Source: Ochromonadaceae sp. CCMP2298 (taxonomy: Eukaryota > Sar > Synurophyceae > Ochromonadales > Ochromonadaceae). From it: 27,155 nt of DNA. The number at the start of each line of letters is the position of its first letter. Position 1 is the stretch's first letter. The stretch spans positions 1 through 27,155 of the forward strand of contig MU633717.1 in the NCBI GenBank assembly GCA_026770595.1, given 5' to 3'. The position numbers were made by a program, and so were the translations under genes. Shown here in pieces: positions 25,085 through 27,155 of this stretch. Under the pieces are notes generated by a model. That model did not search any database and was not told where the DNA came from. It saw only the letters and a program-made list of their open reading frames with translations.

Positions 25085-26773
25085 CTACAGCTCCACATCC
25101 TCGTCGGGCGCTCCGATCTCCTTCAGGTACTTGGTGACTGGGTGGTCTTCCTCGAGGTAGTGCTTGGCGATCCACATGGCCGCTCCGCCTGAGAGCACCT
25201 TCTCGCTCGTGTCCGCGCCCAGGTCGATCAGCAGCTTCACAGTGTCAAGGGAGCCGCTGCGCACCGCCTCGTGCAGCAGCTGCCACTCGTTCTCGTCCTT
25301 GTTGTGGATGAGGTGGATGTGCTGAGTGTCTAGAAGGCGCTTCAGCTGGTCGAAGTCTCCGTCAGAGGCAGCGTCGCGTATGGCCCCCTCCATGGCCGTG
25401 TTCTTAGAGCCCACCGCATCCGCTATCTCGTTCGCCGCCTCTTTCATCATAGCGCGCTCTTGTTCTAGGTGCGTCTCGTCAATCCCGTGTAGATGCTCGG
25501 GGCCTGAGCGATCGCGCGCAGCTACTGGCGTGAAACTCCTGTGGAAACGGGAATCAGAAGGCGCGCGCACTGGCAGCTTGCGCTTCGCGATGATCTCCTT
25601 GAGCGCCTCAGTTTTCGCTGCCGCCTCAGCAGCAGACTTGGCCGCCGCCTCCGCCGCAGCATCTGCCACAGAGGCGTCAACCTTCAGGCGCAGCGCCTCG
25701 TGTGGGTCCTTCTTCCCGAGGGCGGCGGCCAGCAGCTCTTCGCTGTCTATGGCGGCCAGGTGCAGCTTCACGTGGTCCTCGTCGTGGTTGTCCTGCTCAT
25801 GGCCGCCCACGTTTTTGGCCCTCATGCTAGGAATCAGCATCCCCAGCAGGCTGGAGCTGCTCTTGGCCTTATTCAGTTTGTTCATGGCTATCCTGGCCGT
25901 CTCCTGCTCCTCGGCGTCCACCAGGTTCATCTTCGAGTGGTCCACGGGCTGGAAGTGCACAAAGAGGTTCGCGTAGCTGCGGCCCACCAGAGGGAAGGGT
26001 CTGCCGTGCATGACTGTGTGGCTCTCGTAGAGCACCATATCTCCCGGCTGCATGGTAACGTTGTAGGCCTTGCCTGCGTGGCTGTACACCTCGATGGGCC
26101 AGGGCTCGTCCACGTCCTGCGCCACCTGGATGATGCAGGAGGACACCAGCGGAAGCCTGTCCACGTGCGTGGAGAGCATTGCCCCAGAGTTGTACACGCG
26201 CACTCCGTACATGGAGGTGGGCTCGAGCTGGTGGCCGGTCCACTCCTCCAGGATGGGTTTCACGGTCTCCCAGACGAGCGACTTGAGGTCCTGCCCCCCT
26301 CGCAGCTGACGGTCCTCCAAGCTAACCATGGACGTCTTCGAGTCCCAGTGATTCACATACGTGTTACCGCGGGGCCAATTCTCGGGCTTGACGTTGTCTT
26401 TATTTCTCTCGAACCATTCCAACAGCGGCTCCCAGGCAGTCTGCGGGCACTTCAACTTCTTGAATCCGATGTCGGTGTAGTTGTGCTGATGCGGGGGCTG
26501 GTCTCTGTTCATCTGCAACCGCGCGCGCTCAGTTGCATCGCACTCCCTTTTGCTGTATATATCGTAGCAGCCCTGCATCATCTTTTCATAACGGAGCTTC
26601 CCAACGGGAGCTTTCTTCGCGTCGAGGTAGTAGTGAATGGGAAAGCTGACGTCCACCCCGTAGTCAGCGGGTTCTGCAGCTGCAGCAGCATTATCTCCAC
26701 CTGCCAGAACGTAGTGATCCTCGAAATGAAGCAGCAGGCAGATCGCCAATACGGTACGCGAAGCGAAATTCAT
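25085..26773 (-). CDS. Secreted prolyl 4-hydroxylase-like 2OG-Fe(II) oxygenase with ankyrin tail
   Basis: This is a 562-residue intronless gene. The ATG at 26773 is the first in frame and begins a signal peptide (MNFASRTVLAICLLLHF), placing the enzyme in the ER or secretory path. The oxygenase domain (about 110-275) contains NHWDSKTSMVSLED, YGVRVYNSGAMLSTHVDRLPL with the iron ligands His203 and Asp205, and MVLYESHTVMHGRPFPLVGRSYANLF with distal His256 and the 2-oxoglutarate-binding Arg265. This is the P4H alpha-subunit pattern, with Arg in place of the usual Lys. An Ala/Glu/Lys coiled-coil-like stretch (about 365-395) leads to ankyrin repeats near 480-550 (WQLLHEAVRSGSLDTVKLLIDLGAD). Such enzymes hydroxylate proline in wall or matrix proteins; the Pro-rich secreted protein in this window would be a plausible kind of substrate, which is inference only. 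Confidence 0.87.
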   Translation of the reverse strand: MNFASRTVLAICLLLHFEDHYVLAGGDNAAAAAEPADYGVDVSFPIHYYLDAKKAPVGKLRYEKMMQGCYDIYSKRECDATERARLQMNRDQPPHQHNYTDIGFKKLKCPQTAWEPLLEWFERNKDNVKPENWPRGNTYVNHWDSKTSMVSLEDRQLRGGQDLKSLVWETVKPILEEWTGHQLEPTSMYGVRVYNSGAMLSTHVDRLPLVSSCIIQVAQDVDEPWPIEVYSHAGKAYNVTMQPGDMVLYESHTVMHGRPFPLVGRSYANLFVHFQPVDHSKMNLVDAEEQETARIAMNKLNKAKSSSSLLGMLIPSMRAKNVGGHEQDNHDEDHVKLHLAAIDSEELLAAALGKKDPHEALRLKVDASVADAAAEAAAKSAAEAAAKTEALKEIIAKRKLPVRAPSDSRFHRSFTPVAARDRSGPEHLHGIDETHLEQERAMMKEAANEIADAVGSKNTAMEGAIRDAASDGDFDQLKRLLDTQHIHLIHNKDENEWQLLHEAVRSGSLDTVKLLIDLGADTSEKVLSGGAAMWIAKHYLEEDHPVTKYLKEIGAPDEDVEL

Positions 26774-27155
26774 TGTCTGGATTGGCCAAGAAGTACAACA
26801 CACAGCACAACGTTGTTCGAGCCGAGGTTGGAGCGGGGAGTCAGTTGGCGATGGGCTCCCAACAGAGATCTGGCACCTTTGTCTCTGTAGATCAGTGTCG
26901 CTCGTTCCCTATGTGAGGATCATGGTTAACGGAGGTCAATGGAGGTCAAAGCTTCCCAGTTGGTGTGCCCCCAAAACTTCCGCTCCACCACCTGCTGCCC
27001 CAGCGTAGCCAAAACTCCAGCCAAAAAAACGAATAACCCTTTCCCTCTAGAGGCTGGAGTTTTGGAGGGCCGCTCACCTTTCTCCCTCAAACGGCGGACT
27101 TCTGCAGCTGTCACCCGCAGACGGTAACCGCCGGAAGCTCGGTTTCAGCTGTCTC
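26774..27155. other. 5' flank of the oxygenase gene, running to the window edge
   Basis: These 382 bp hold the presumed promoter of the minus-strand oxygenase gene. A short direct repeat (GGAGGTCAA, 26932 and 26941) and the partial repeat element at 27006-27067 are visible. No ORF here looks real. Confidence 0.55.
27006..27067. repeat. Short inverted-repeat element related to the outer end of MITE-like copy B
   Basis: CCAAAACTCCAGCC at 27009-27022 is perfectly inverted as GGCTGGAGTTTTGG at 27052-27065. Between them lies CGAATAACCCTTTCCCTCT. The reverse complement resembles 21818-21860 (CCAAAACTCCAG, then GGTTATTCG and TTTTTT), while AACCCTTTCCCTCT also follows copy A at 12217. It looks like a solo terminal part or a smaller relative of the same family. 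Confidence 0.7.

Noticed and set aside
26774-26803. A ten-residue longer start for the oxygenase.
   Set aside because: It would begin at GTG; the ATG at 26773 is the first true start and directly opens the signal peptide.
25541-26890. A 449-codon plus-strand open frame opposite the oxygenase gene.
   Set aside because: It starts with ATG but encodes no recognisable motif; the minus strand has a signal peptide, HxD...H iron ligands and ankyrin repeats. Long antisense frames are expected in GC-rich genes.
1-27155. tRNA, rRNA or other structured RNA genes.
   Set aside because: I looked for cloverleaf-like and conserved rRNA segments by eye and recognised none; a covariance-model search would be needed for certainty.

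Overview
The window is nuclear DNA from a eukaryote, most likely a photosynthetic stramenopile (ochrophyte alga). Coding sequence is GC-rich and flanked by AT-richer DNA. Several genes have GT-AG spliceosomal introns and most chosen starts sit in good Kozak contexts. One gene encodes a long Pro/Ser/Thr-Gln stalk followed by Cys-rich EGF-like modules, a style typical of stramenopiles. The S1-domain protein begins with a signal peptide ending in ALA followed by Phe, as in the bipartite plastid pre-sequences of algae with a secondary red plastid. I cannot name the class or genus with confidence.

Layout. Positions 1-5684 hold two tandem paralogous CorA-type Mg2+ channel genes on the + strand. The first enters the window already inside an intron; the second is complete and starts with an EF-hand region. 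Next come aldose 1-epimerase (6081-7403, +), a small orphan protein with a mitochondrial-like leader (7510-8024, -) and a 1048-residue secreted stalk/EGF-like protein (8350-11666, -). A divergent intergenic region holding a palindromic MITE-like element leads into a 1645-residue plastid-targeted protein with S1-like domains and nine EF-hand-like repeat modules (12525-17540, +). Then come a Trm11-like tRNA methyltransferase with a signal peptide (17920-19935, -) and, divergent from it, histidinol-phosphate aminotransferase (20359-21444, +). A second copy of the MITE-like element precedes an NlpC/P60 plus tubulin-tyrosine-ligase-like fusion (22179-24749, +). The last gene is a secreted prolyl-4-hydroxylase-like oxygenase with an ankyrin tail (25085-26773, -), and a third, partial member of the repeat family lies upstream of it.

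The genes do not form an operon or a single pathway; this is an ordinary mosaic of housekeeping and lineage-specific eukaryotic genes. The most unusual points are: (1) nearly the same intron sequence at two non-equivalent positions in the CorA paralogs; (2) the fusion of a predicted NlpC/P60 peptidase with a TTL-type ligase; (3) the S1 plus nine-module plastid protein; and (4) a 144-bp palindromic repeat family found in 5' flanks.

Exon boundaries were set by hand from GT-AG sites, reading-frame phase and, for the CorA genes, paralog alignment. Each spliced model keeps one open frame.
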